The translations under genes were made by a program, and so were the position numbers. A stretch of DNA of 64,000 bases from contig LUCM01000229.1 in NCBI GenBank assembly GCA_008360955.1, positions 164,074 to 228,073 of the forward strand, written 5' to 3'. This document shows positions 13,026-23,720 of the stretch, one piece after another. Origin of the DNA: Fasciolopsis buskii (taxonomy: Eukaryota; Platyhelminthes; Trematoda; Plagiorchiida; Fasciolidae). Position 1 is the stretch's first letter, and each line of letters starts with the position of its first letter. Below the pieces are notes generated by a model. That model saw nothing but the letters and a program-made list of their open reading frames with translations. It searched no databases and had not been told where the DNA came from.

Positions 13026-14167
13026 CTCATTAACGTATGCTGCTCTGTAGGATCTCAGAATCCGCCAACAGTCAGTAAATGGTACGTTGACAAATGATGG
13101 ACTGAGATTGGGCAAACACGAGCAAAAATACCAGTTCGGATCAAACAGTTTTACCGGGCATTAGACATTAGACGGACAAGCCCCATTCGACGTGTTTTCC
13201 TTGGATTGGTTGTTCCGCTGAAGATGAGCGACTTCGGGGCAGCCCAAATGTAATGATAGGTGTCAGTCCGCAATGGGTACGATGACCAGATCCGAATTAT
13301 GTGGGGAATGGGTGAAACGAGAAGTGAAAGGACGATATGTATCATGGGCCAGTGAAATTTCGGGACAAAAGCCACCTAGACATACAAGTGATTATAAATC
13401 ACGCGTCAGCATGTGACATTTGAACATGATATCTGTTTGACAACTAAGTCAATGTGACGTTACCACATGGTGGAAAAAAACGCGCAGTTTGCAAAGAAAA
13501 TTCCACTGCGTTTTTATTGAAAAGCAAACTATCGGTTCACGAACGGACTTGCTCAGGAACAGTTTGGTTAGTACGTCAAAGCTTTACAAACGAATCTTTC
13601 TTTCCATTATGCGCAACCAGTGATTCCGGTTGCGAGTAAATGCACACATACATAGGCACCACGCACTCATGCGATCCATCTACGGTGTTGTAATTTCATT
13701 TGATGTTTAATTTGGTTTCAAGCTTTTCATTAGGAGTAGCTGCAAATCTAAATTATGACTCCCTTTGGCACTTATTTCACCGCTTCAGTTGGCAGACCGA
13801 AGTCTAGTGAGGAGTAGTGCGGTCTTCATATATGTTCCAATTTGAATTGCTTCATTCTGAACGTCCAGAGCATTAACAACCTTATTGTGTTATCAATATG
13901 CCGAACGTAGTTTGATTGAACTACTTCATTGGTTCTACTCACTTAATGTTTTATACTCATTTTTATTTTGCTTTACTTCGGTTCGCATGCATTCACTAGT
14001 TAAAAATGGTCATCCTTGACCACCAAGCTTTAGATCATACTACGTTCAGATATTAAGCGAACAGGAATTGGACAAAGGTTGGAATGGGTAAGACTGTAAA
14101 CATCGGTCTCATGAAATAGTTCTCCACGTGGGATCATCGCTCAACTCAACATTAAGATACCGCGGAA

Positions 14168-14211
14168 GCACTGTACAGCTGCTTCATCCTTGTTAGAGTC
14201 ATCAGCAGTGT
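14168..14211 (-). ncRNA. Hammerhead-ribozyme-like motif, left palindrome arm
   Basis: This is the mirror copy of the motif at 14596-14639: stem I CACTG/CAGTG, core CTGATGA, GAAG where GAAA is expected, and GTA at the expected cleavage triplet. It lies downstream of a tRNA-like head on the same (minus) strand. The base at the third A of the GAAA box is substituted, so activity is uncertain. Confidence 0.45.
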
Positions 14212-14221
14212 ATATCCACCG

Positions 14222-14299
14222 CGCTCGAGTTGGGGCGCGAACCCGGGACGAACGATTCGGAGTCGAACACCAAAGCCATTATACTAGCGGGCAAGCTCT
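14222..14299 (-). repeat. tRNA-like SINE head, left palindrome arm
   Basis: Minus-strand copy of the tRNA-like segment described at 14508-14585, with the same A-box-like TAGTATAATGG and B-box-like GGTTCGCGCCC. Confidence 0.6.
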
Positions 14300-14507
14300 C
14301 AACGGGTTGTTGAACTTCACAACATGTTGTTGCACCTATCCGTCATTGATTCGCACCGCTATTGTCCGCTAGCGCACAGCAATCGACCCCTATTCTCTGC
14401 AGGTAGCCTATCAATAAGAGTCGATTGCCATGCGCTAGCGGCCAGTAGCCACGCAAATCAATGACGGATAGGTGCAACAACATGTTGTGAAGTTCAACAA
14501 CCCGTTG

Positions 14508-14585
14508 AGAGCTTGCCCGCTAGTATAATGGCTTTGGTGTTCGACTCCGAATCGTTCGTCCCGGGTTCGCGCCCCAACTCGAGCG
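14508..14585 (+). repeat. tRNA-like SINE head, right palindrome arm
   Basis: The segment gcccgctagtataatggc resembles the D-arm and A box of Glu/Asp-type tRNAs. It is followed about 35 bp later by cccgggttcgcgcccc, which fits a T-arm with a slightly altered B box. The anticodon arm is weak, so this is a tRNA-derived Pol III head rather than a tRNA gene. The hammerhead-like motif starts 11 bp downstream. Confidence 0.6.
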
Positions 14586-14595
14586 CGGTGGATAT

Positions 14596-14639
14596 ACACT
14601 GCTGATGACTCTAACAAGGATGAAGCAGCTGTACAGTGC
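14596..14639 (+). ncRNA. Hammerhead-ribozyme-like motif, right palindrome arm
   Basis: The order matches a minimal hammerhead: CACTG (stem I, 14597-14601), CTGATGA core (14602-14608), a short weak stem II (tct/agga), GAAG (14622-14625), palindromic GCAGCTGT as stem III, GTA as cleavage triplet (14631-14633), then CAGTG closing stem I (14634-14638). Schistosome Sm-alpha SINE-like elements are known to encode hammerheads with such short stems. The departures here are GAAG for GAAA and a weak stem II. I infer a degraded ribozyme; no activity can be claimed from sequence. Confidence 0.5.
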
Positions 14640-14716
14640 TTCCACGGTATCTTAATGTTGAGTTGAGCGATGACCTCACACGGTGAATTATTTCATGAAA
14701 GAAGAAACTCTTGAGG

Positions 14717-14826
14717 AATAGTCAATGGGGATTGTGAGAAAAGGTATGAATGAAAGCACAATCCTGGATCAAGTCCCCTGTGTTTGTTCTGAAACCACAC
14801 ATGTGTACTAACAGCAGTCCAAAGAT
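14717..14826 (+). repeat. Dispersed repeat, direct copy of 10872-10981
   Basis: Second copy of the 110-bp repeat, beginning about 20 bp beyond the right end of the palindrome. The two copies are 3.8 kb apart in the same orientation. Confidence 0.85.
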
Positions 14827-16739
14827 GGAACAGACATGCTCCATAGCTACTTGACTCCATTACACACAGAACAGAGGGCTCGTCAATCACAGCTGCGAAC
14901 CCTGGAGTGGCACAGGACCGGTTAGGGTTTCATTATGTTATTTGCCTTTATCAGCCGGGGGACAGCGGCTGACAGACCTAAGATTCGAGCCTTTGGCCAT
15001 TTCGGCAACACAGACTTCATCCACTCGACTAATAAACACGAGTCTGTGCGTGTGTGTGCGTTTGGTTTCGTCCAGTTCGCTTTATAATGTGCCTAATATA
15101 CGGATTACATTACCTGAATAATGGCACCGATGACTGCTTGTGTATCTTAGTTCGAAAGTATTTAGTTGACTCTAGAGCACTTTAACTAAAATCCGTAGTG
15201 AGTCCTGTCGGATTTTAACTACCGACAAAACTTTCAACAGTAAAAGTGAGATTTCGGCTTATAACCCTGGAATTGGGAAGGATGAATCTTGCCATCAGGA
15301 TTCCAACGTTAATCCATGTGTGTGATCTATGTGTTGGCATGAGTACGAATAACTGAAAAAGAGCTTGATTTTTCTGTTATTCTCATCAGAATTTCGTCAA
15401 CTGTGATTAGACGATTCCCATTGGGCCGGTCTACCATTTCCCAACAAATTTGGGGATTGTGCTGAAATGCGTCGGATGCACGTCAACGCAATCAGGAATT
15501 ACCTGCTAATATGCATTCTTCAGATAATGTCTGGCTAGCGTGCGCCTGTTGGTAAACTGCCAGGACAACTGGTAGACGGTTGGTGTATTTTTCAGTGCAG
15601 TCGATCATATGACTCTACTTTGAGAAGGGGAGCATTTCATACGTACGGGAACACAGGATCTCAATTATTCATTTGAGAGGCGATTCCGACTACCGATGAA
15701 AACTCCTGAGATGATTCGAGAAATCGCAAGCTGACAAAACAGAGCGCTTTACGCGATGGTTCTACAATGAAGTTTTGGATCTGAAATATCCACTTCACCA
15801 GCTTCACCGTGGTCACCAACTTCTTGCAGAGGAATGTGTGCTTTCTTGTGGTCATTAAAAATGAAATACAAAATGCGAAGAAATAGACAATCCGGATCAA
15901 ACTACTCGCAATTGCAAATCTGATCGACAAAGCAAGGTGCCCGTTCCCAGAGTAATGCAAAAACCGTAGTTTTGCCTGCTTCAGCATTCTAAAACTTCAG
16001 GTGTTCTTGCTGGTGTTTTTAACAGTTATATGTGCAAGAAAAAAATAAAAAAACTTTCGAAAGCAAGTGGCAGGTTGCTGCTTTCGTCACGTATGTATAC
16101 TCGGTATTCCCTGAACAATCGCCTGTGATTATGAAACAAATTAAGCATTCAAATACAGTCCTCGTGATTTAAACAATGTTCTAGTGTCAAAACCCGTGAG
16201 ATACGTTCTAACATGCAGCGTAACAAACAGCAGAACACCAGATACGCATCTGATGATTTGTTCATACCATTACTCTGTATATCAGCGAGAAAAACAGAAT
16301 TGAACTATATAAAATCTGGCTTCTTTCTTGGGCTCGATCTTGTCCGACTGACAAGCGGTTGAAAACGAATCACCGTAGAACTCTAAAATGGACTCAATAC
16401 CCATCCTCAATGGAATTAGTTACAACAAAATTTGTGGCCTTTGAATTCTCTTGAAGTTTACTTACTGTAGCTAGTGTAAGCTTCTTTCTTCGAGCATTTA
16501 TCAATACACTGCCTTAAGGTTGAATGATGGATGTTTAAAAGTTTTCAAATATGTAATTCAACGTGTACTAGACGAACAAATCATGATAAGGGATTTTCAA
16601 TGTTGAAGATTAACTGCTGTAGTTTTGTTGTTGATGTTTTCCTAAACGGAGGCTAATACGGGGAAGATTTATGTAGTTGTTCCACACAGATTCTGACTGT
16701 GAGTGTTGATGCTGGCTAACATGCGCACCGAACTTACGC
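14827..16739. other. No gene recognised
   Basis: Non-coding by eye. The longest frame is 108 codons at 15661-15987 (-), rich in hydrophobic and Ser/Arg residues but without a recognised domain. Confidence 0.5.
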
Positions 16740-16957
16740 TTAGACTGATTTTAACACTTTATTTATTTGTTATTTTATCTTGTACTTACTTTATTAATGA
16801 AACAAAAATGCACTTCAGTTATCAGGAAGGGGGTCGCGGCCAACAGAGAGCTGCCAAGTGGGTAAGTTGACCGGAGGTGGGGGGATTCGAACCGGCAACC
16901 TTTACGTGCAAAAGCCACGACCTCATCCGTTTGGCCAACGCCGGCCATTTCATCTCG
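16740..16957 (-). repeat. tRNA-derived SINE
   Basis: On the minus strand, an A-box-like TGGCCAAACGG (16927-16937) and a perfect B box GGTTCGAATCC (16883-16893) define a tRNA-like head. A non-tRNA body and an A-rich 3' tail follow (ttaataaag, then aaataacaaataaataaag near 16745-16790). Head, body and A-rich end in that order is the usual SINE layout. The anticodon arm is not convincing, so it is not a functional tRNA. Confidence 0.75.
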
Positions 16958-18320
16958 CCAACGAAACATCAAGGATCACTGTCCTAATGTATACTACATC
17001 TGGTCACCATACCAGTGGGATCTTTGCTATTTGGAGCTGGTGGACCCCATTCGTTTACCAAAAAGGACTGATTCCAGTTGATTGATGAAGATAAAGATGC
17101 TGGAGGCTGTTATGTTGATTTGGAAGGAAAATGAGACCGTCGCAGAGAGTTTCGAAGTGGCCTATCCTTCATGCTCCAAGAGTAAAAGTATGGTGCCAAT
17201 GAGTAGGACTTTTAGTGTCTTCACTCGTGAAAGCGCGGAACATGGTGAACAGTGTTTGTTTTGTGGGCGAAGCTTTGTACATCCATATTGATTTGATTAT
17301 GTAGGTGTGGGCACCAGCTAATACCCTTATCGTCACACGAACAATAGGGGACAAAACTCAGTTGTTGGTTATTGTGTGCTTTGTCCGCGTTTTAAGGAAA
17401 CTGAACATTCGGGAGCTAGACGGTATTGCAGCGTGCTCGTTTTCATCCAGTTTTCGGATGTGGTGTGTGCATTCTAAGCAGTTAAATTTTCCAGTCAAGC
17501 AACATTCTAATCGACTTTCACATACAGTAGCCCGGTGTTGCACGTGTGTGCGTGTGTGTATGTTTATGTTCGCTTGATTCAGTCAGCTGCGGGTGTGATT
17601 GCCTTGATGAAACGTAGCTTGTCTGAATGAAAAACCTGTACTCGTTAAATGATTTAAGCCATCGAGCAAACAGAACAGTCACGCTTTACGGTATTCAAAC
17701 ACCCACGCAGAAGCACATCTTAGGATGTTGCCGGTTGGCTAAAAGGTAGTCTCCTTTATTCTCGAGGAGCCGAAATTTTTCCATTTGAATTCATTTATTT
17801 TTTTGATGCCTTCACTTCGTCTTCCAGACGAGAGAAAACCATAGATTTTCTGGTGCTTCTTATCAGCTATTTCTAGGTTCTTTTAACAGTATGAATGGAT
17901 TTGTTCGCGGCCGTCTGAGAAAACCGTGAGGCACATTTTTGGTAACTTCTTGTCCTGGATAATGCTGTTACCTATACCTAGTGCACGCGGTTGCATATTT
18001 GATGGAATTGTCGTCATTTACAGTTGGTAACCGGTGCACATGGGCTTGCTGACGTAAGGTGCAACGGAATGGGGAACTTGCTGTGCTGTAGTTTAAAAGC
18101 TGCTCGTGATCGAATGGCCTATCCATAAATGATTAGGAGTGATTGTTGCAATTGGTCTAATTTGGACTAGGTAAGTGACTGCATCCTTAATCCTACCAAT
18201 CATTTTCAAACCACAACACAACAATCTCTCCACTCCTAGCTACTTTTTGTCATCAAACTCCTTTCTGACAGTTTTTTTGAAGATGATGAGATTCCTATCA
18301 AACATGCATCCGTTTACACC

Positions 18321-18336
18321 ATATATATATATATAT
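18321..18336. repeat. Short (AT)n microsatellite
   Basis: Uninterrupted alternating AT run of 16 bases. Confidence 0.9.
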
Positions 18337-18695
18337 GTTTGCATACATGTAACTGCATTACGACCAAAGAAGAATTGCCGGAAAGGAGCTGGTTCGTCAA
18401 CGTCCTCGTGTGAAAGCAACAGTGAACATTTCCACTAAATAATTTGACTGTTCAGAGAATCAAAATCCTAGGGAGAACAGAGTAATTCGGTTAATCAAGG
18501 TTGCAAACAGATTCGTCGTTTAGTTCTTATTGTTGAATATTGAATAATATATTACTTTTTTTCCTAATTAGGATTGTTAGTTCTGTTTGGTCCTATTAGT
18601 TTCTGGCAGTTATAATCTTAAATAATCTTGCTCTGGGCAAACAGAAGTATGGAATGAAACCAGACAATCAAGTAAGCAAGTAAATTTCTTCTATT

Positions 18696-18718
18696 CAATC
18701 AATCAATCAATCAATCAA
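18696..18718. repeat. (ATCA)n microsatellite
   Basis: About six tandem tcaa units. Confidence 0.9.
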
Positions 18719-21700
18719 CGAGGTTCCATGGGTTTTCTCCGTTAGACTAGTGTTCACCTTTTCAATGAGCACACTTATTCTGTTCGGTTTGACAAATGTC
18801 GCGTTCTCTAGTGAAGAGGTAATCAATGGTCCCTGGGTTCCAATCGAGAAAAATCACACGTACAAACTCCGCCGCCTGACCAGAATGAAGTGCCGTAGCG
18901 TTTCTCCAACCCCATCTATTCAAAACACAGTTATTCGGGGACTTAATGAGTTGAGATTAAACAGGTCAATGGGCACTACATTTAACGCATTGATTCGTTT
19001 GAAATAGAAAAAGTAAATTCAATTTGGTGAAAAAATTAGTGTGCATTATTATGCCCTCATTTGGAATAGACACTATAGGCCATGACCGTGTTAAATCATT
19101 TGGGGATAGAAATTAGATCCAACAGACCGAATAGAACAGCTGAATGTTATCCCTGGATAGTACTGTAAAGGAATTCTGACTATCGACGCCTCCAATCACT
19201 GCATTCTGATTTCACGTTAGTGGTTATCCAATGTGTCACCAGGAAAGTGTTCAAATTTTTGCCGTGAAATTCCTTTGCCACAATTCTAACAGAAAATATA
19301 GATGACGGGAGAAAATAAGGTCTAGGCAAAATTGTTCTGGTCAGTTGCTTTTTCTTGCTTTAGCAAGACACAAAGATGAAAACAAACTGGAAAAGGAGGT
19401 AGACGGATAAGACCGGCAACGATGATGTTATTGGGGTGTATTTATTGAAAAAGTGAAAGTATGCTATTCGGAGTGTTTTTCTCAAAGCACTTCTTGGTTG
19501 ATTTATCTCTAATTTAATAACTTCCGTGAGAAAGTCAACATGTGGCAACCAAAACTTAAGTTCATTATCCCTTTCGCCGACACGTTTTGTTTCGATGACT
19601 ACGCCTTCCCGTGTGACATCAAGTAGAGCATTCTTTTATTTAATGCTCTAAAATATACAGAGCTGATGCCGTTAATGTCATTAAAATATAACTTGTGGAT
19701 TTCCATTGTTTGAATCATCTTTGGTAAACCGAAATTTTTTAATGACCGCGGGTCTTTTCCAGAAAACGGTGTACACTATTTCATTATGGATGAAGTAAAT
19801 ATAAAATATAAAAAAGAAGATTTGAAGGGTGCTGGAATTCAAGTTGCACAACTACAGTAATCAAGTTGGACGGTTGCGTGAAATGGAAAAAACAGCGGAT
19901 AGCAAATTTTTATTCCAGTAGATCAAATTAACACTGGCCGTTGGCCAACTAGCCACTCGGCTAGACTGGACAAATTTATTGAAATCCAAAGCAAAAAGTT
20001 GATTCGAAACCATATATGGTCACTAATTGCCACTTACCCTAAGCACTCTAAACAAACGGTTGCATAGATTCACTTGACTTCTTGATCTTCATTGAGACAG
20101 CTTCAGATTTTTCCAGGCTTCATAGGTCTCCTTGAAAATAAGTCACTGATACAGTTTTAGTTGACATTCAACCAACCCATAGGCAAGTTCTTCTGGATAT
20201 TAACCAGTGAGGAGTTCGCATACCCCAAACAACAAATTAATCATGACCTACTCGTCCGTGAAATAATTTTTCACCGCAAGTCATACTCAAAGGCTGATGA
20301 AGTAATATTTGCCAGCCTATCGGCCGATAATAATTTGTCATGTAACTTGGTCAAGCACATTCGGCCGTTGCATTGCATGACTAATATTATCGAAATTTAC
20401 ACCCGTGGCTCTTCTATTTTATCCCATACAAATTCGTTGTTTCGAGTTAAGTTGTGGTGTATTTTCCTTATTTGTATGCGGTTAGTTTCTTATCGGGAAA
20501 TGGGCAATCGAGGAGTTGCCTTTCATGAATAATTAAAAGATTTGCGCGCCAACACAAAACTGGTGCCATTGATCATCGCTAGTGTAGTTTAGCCCATGAC
20601 TGCGTTTATTCTTGGTCCACTTCTCTAGAATCAGGTCATTCTAGGGCCGCTTGGCCCCTTTGTTTACGCCGAGTCTGTGACCGTCCGATTACTAAAATTC
20701 ATCCGTGCCACATAACTGGTTTAGGGAGAAAACAGATGAGGTGAAATACCGTCACAAATTGCTTTTAATTCTTGGTAGGGTCCAATACCCGGGATCTCGG
20801 CGTACAAAGATGTTCGGGCAATGTCTTGTACATATTCACCACAGCCAAAGTGGAAGGCGGATCCGGGACTAACAGTTATAAGCCAAAGGTTTTGGACAGC
20901 AAGCTAGTCAAGAGGGCTTTGACATCCATCACAGTCATATGGAGGTCGATCGTCTGATGAATAAAGGTCTGTGGATTATAAATCCAGTGACGGAAATCAA
21001 AGCTTTATCATATGACAATTTTCTGCGACTTCTTGCAGCCAGGTGTTTGACCTATGATCTCCGGCGAGGGTGAATCAATAAGTTTATTGAAAAGTTAATG
21101 TTGCGGACATATAAGATCATCTTTAACGCTAAAGAGCTAGAATGCGGTCAGCAGCAAATGAACTTCATGTTATTGACCTGACTGTTAATTTTATGAAGGA
21201 CTTGAATACGAAACTTCAAAGTGGCAGAGGCCAAACTGGGTACTATTCAGGATTTTGTTTCTTCTTCAATTGTACACTGAATTCCTACAGAATAATGGGT
21301 GTCGAACCATGATATCGAAACAATCCGACTCACTTGGACGGCCGGAAATTTTTGAGTATCGGTAGTTTTCTACAAAATGCTCAACAAAATGGATGTGCAC
21401 GGTTTATACCAAGCCATTTAGGATCAAGTGTGCACTTGTACACTGCAAAAAAGTATTATTTTATCGCCAACAAGACATCCAGTAAGACCAGCGGGAAGTA
21501 TGAGGTGAACAACCAGTCATGTTACTCTGGTGAACAGGACCCGGTGTGATAAATCAAGGCAAAACACAATACTGACAATTGGTTCGCATTACCGGCGCAA
21601 TTCTGGTTTCCGAGTTAGGATGTCCGGAGTCTCGACGTAGTTGGCCGATCATCTGTCTGCTGTCCTGTTGTATATTACATTAAGGAAGTGTTACGTAACA

Positions 21701-23136
21701 CACAGTCTGATTGATTTTTGGCCGCTCAGGTAATCTCATTCATTTAAACAGGTTCTCCAGTGCTTTATGAAGTCATATGGGAATGCTTTCAGCTGTCCGG
21801 TGACTATCTATCCCCAAGCAGCGGGCTAGGAATCCATATTATAATGACAGTATTTCTATCTTAATATTACAAACGGTACTAATAGTAGTGTCCTTTCCTC
21901 TCCCTTATTTGCCATGTAAGATGTCCACGATATTCCCAGAAGGGACCTTGACCACTGAAGAGATGCCGAATCGGAAAACAATTGGCAGTGGACCGATTCG
22001 AACTCAAAATTCGGAGCCAGGACTAGATAAACCCTAGTCAGCATGAGTTGAAGGACAGCTAGAACCAGAATTAAGCTGATCATCATTTCGAACTTGAGAT
22101 TACTGCGACTTCCTCGGCCTCGTGACTTGCGCGTTTTGGTGATCAAATTTAGGCTTTTGTCCATTCATCAGCTAACGCCGTCATTCCGAATACAACCAGT
22201 AGGATGGCCCTGAATTTTTTTACACTCGATGGTGTTTGTTCATAATTATTCTATAGCGTTGAGCTTCAGAATAAACGTACAGAAGACGTTTGTACGCGAA
22301 TCCCCGGCAAGTCTTCTGTGGGATTCTGAGACCGCATTAGACGAATCTTCCTCGGCTGATAGGACAGGGAAGACTCCAGGTATATCTCAATTCCAAAATC
22401 CCACCTATTCGACAATAAACACGAACCACAGATTATCTGGAGCTGTCGATAAGATATTCCACGCAGCAAAACCGTAAACCCTGTTTACATCAAACCCACT
22501 CGCGTGGTTACGCCTAAAAGATATTCATTCTGCGTATACTCATTCACCTGCCCATCTGAGCTGGTTCGTGGATACCACCCGACTTGGTCAAACACAGGAA
22601 CAATTAAAACGAACACCAGTTCTTTGTGTTCACATTTGGTTGATTCCAACCGCTTAGTGAATGTAACTGAGGCGTTCACAGTAATCACGACTGGTGAAGT
22701 CCCGGGTCCTATCTACAGCTGAGACTATATGCATTCGTCCCTACGATCCTCCGTTGTCCCCAAAAGCAATTCGTGAAAACACTGAAGCTTTCCTGGACCA
22801 CTCATCACTCCCAAAATTTCTCGAATCCCTTACAGATTTGGGTCACGGGTGTAAATCCCATCTGCTCAACCCAAAATTTCGATTGCCATCGATTCCACGC
22901 ACAGACACACATTACAATGGACATGTTTTGATCATTAAAATTGTAACAAATCATCCCCTCTCATTTAATATAAATCTTTTAGTTATGTTTTAGTGTGATT
23001 ACGAATAAACGAGAACGAGTTTGTTTGTCACACGGCATTGTTTCTCAATACAGGAGTGAAGGGCAGAATATTTTGCGTACATCGAAACGACAAAAAGTCT
23101 GCATAAATGGTTTCTAGCAAAATAAATTTAATCAAC

Positions 23137-23719
23137 CTGTCTCTTCTGCCTCCGACCCAACATCATTGCCCCTTCTGCCTACCCATATTGCCCCCACCGA
23201 TCACAAGCCCGATACTCTTGCAACGGTTTGTTGTCAAATGATGCAGTAAGTGGTTTTCAGTCTATTAGTTCTCATTTTCTCAAGCAACGTCAGCCTCTGC
23301 ATTTGGGTTCCTTCAATGTGCGCACTTACCCACAGATTGTCCAACAGGCCTGTTTACCTCTGGTAGAGGACTCACTTTCGATTGATGTCTGCTGTGTGAG
23401 TGAAACACGAATTCAGGATTCGAGTAGAGTAATTCAACTAATTGAGCCTAATGTCTCGCCAAGATATTTCTTCCACACTTCAGGAGACGAAGCAGCTCAA
23501 GCTGTGGGTCAACGTGGTATAGAGATAGTTTTAATTGAGAAGGCCGAAGCAGCCTTTTTGGACTGGATCCCGTTTAACAGAAGCCTGTGCGCCGTGAGAT
23601 CGCAAGGATCAGCCGGCAAGTGGTAGGATAGTAGTGTTAAACGCAGTTTATTTGTCAACTCGGCATACGCTCTAACAGAATGCAGCGCTGAGATACAAAA
23701 AGACAAGTTAAACACTACT
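23137..23719 (+). mobile_element. RTE-like element, 5' region and start of endonuclease, copy C1
   Basis: This begins at cctgtctcttctgcctcc, matching the untranslated 5' region of the minus-strand copies at 44600 and 46900. It then encodes the N-terminal endonuclease (FNVRT, SETRIQ) in a 132-codon frame at 23228-23626. The copy stops at the ambiguous base 23720. Its first 350 bp (23169-23518) look identical to 23721-24070, after which the two diverge to roughly 80-85%. This is either a truncated element or half of an assembly join. Confidence 0.8.
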
Positions 23720-23720
23720 N
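23720..23720. other. Single ambiguous base (assembly junction)
   Basis: This is the only n in the window. The sequence immediately after it repeats the sequence starting 552 bp earlier, which suggests a contig join or minimal gap placeholder within a repeat. Confidence 0.9.

Larger units (their letters stand above)
7786..14110. other. No gene recognised; repeats only
   Basis: This is mainly non-coding. It contains a TA-linked repeat (8021-8177), one half of a direct repeat (10872-10981) and a dispersed repeat (12675-13025). The longest frames are 142 codons at 8327-8755 (+) and 113 codons at 11750-12091 (+). I recognise neither, and no splice structure or motif supports them as exons. Confidence 0.5.
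14111..14696. repeat. Long palindrome: two inverted tRNA-like/hammerhead elements
   Basis: Positions i and 28807-i are complementary from about 14111 to 14696. The arms are about 280 bp and nearly identical between 14131-14352 and 14455-14676, diverging toward a centre near 14394-14413. Each arm carries a tRNA-like segment with a B box, followed by a hammerhead-like motif, both reading outward from the centre. The structure could be two SINE-like copies inserted head to head, a foldback transposon, or an inverted duplication. The similarity extends about 90 bp inward of the tRNA-like heads, which favours inverted duplication or a foldback element over two independent SINE insertions. Confidence 0.9.
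16958..23136. other. No gene recognised
   Basis: Non-coding by eye apart from small repeats. Two adjacent minus-strand frames (17169-17354 and 17358-17543) are split by one stop, and a 123-codon frame lies at 20161-20532 (+). I recognise neither. A B-box-like GAGTTCGAATCGG on the minus strand near 21967-21979 lacks a clear A box and is not called. Confidence 0.5.

Noticed and set aside
14508..14585. Functional tRNA gene within the palindrome
   Set aside because: The anticodon arm is weak and the sequence continues into a conserved non-tRNA body with a hammerhead-like motif, as in a SINE.
21960..22060. Possible tRNA-derived SINE on the minus strand (gagttcgaatcgg)
   Set aside because: Only the B box is convincing; no A box or tRNA fold could be made.
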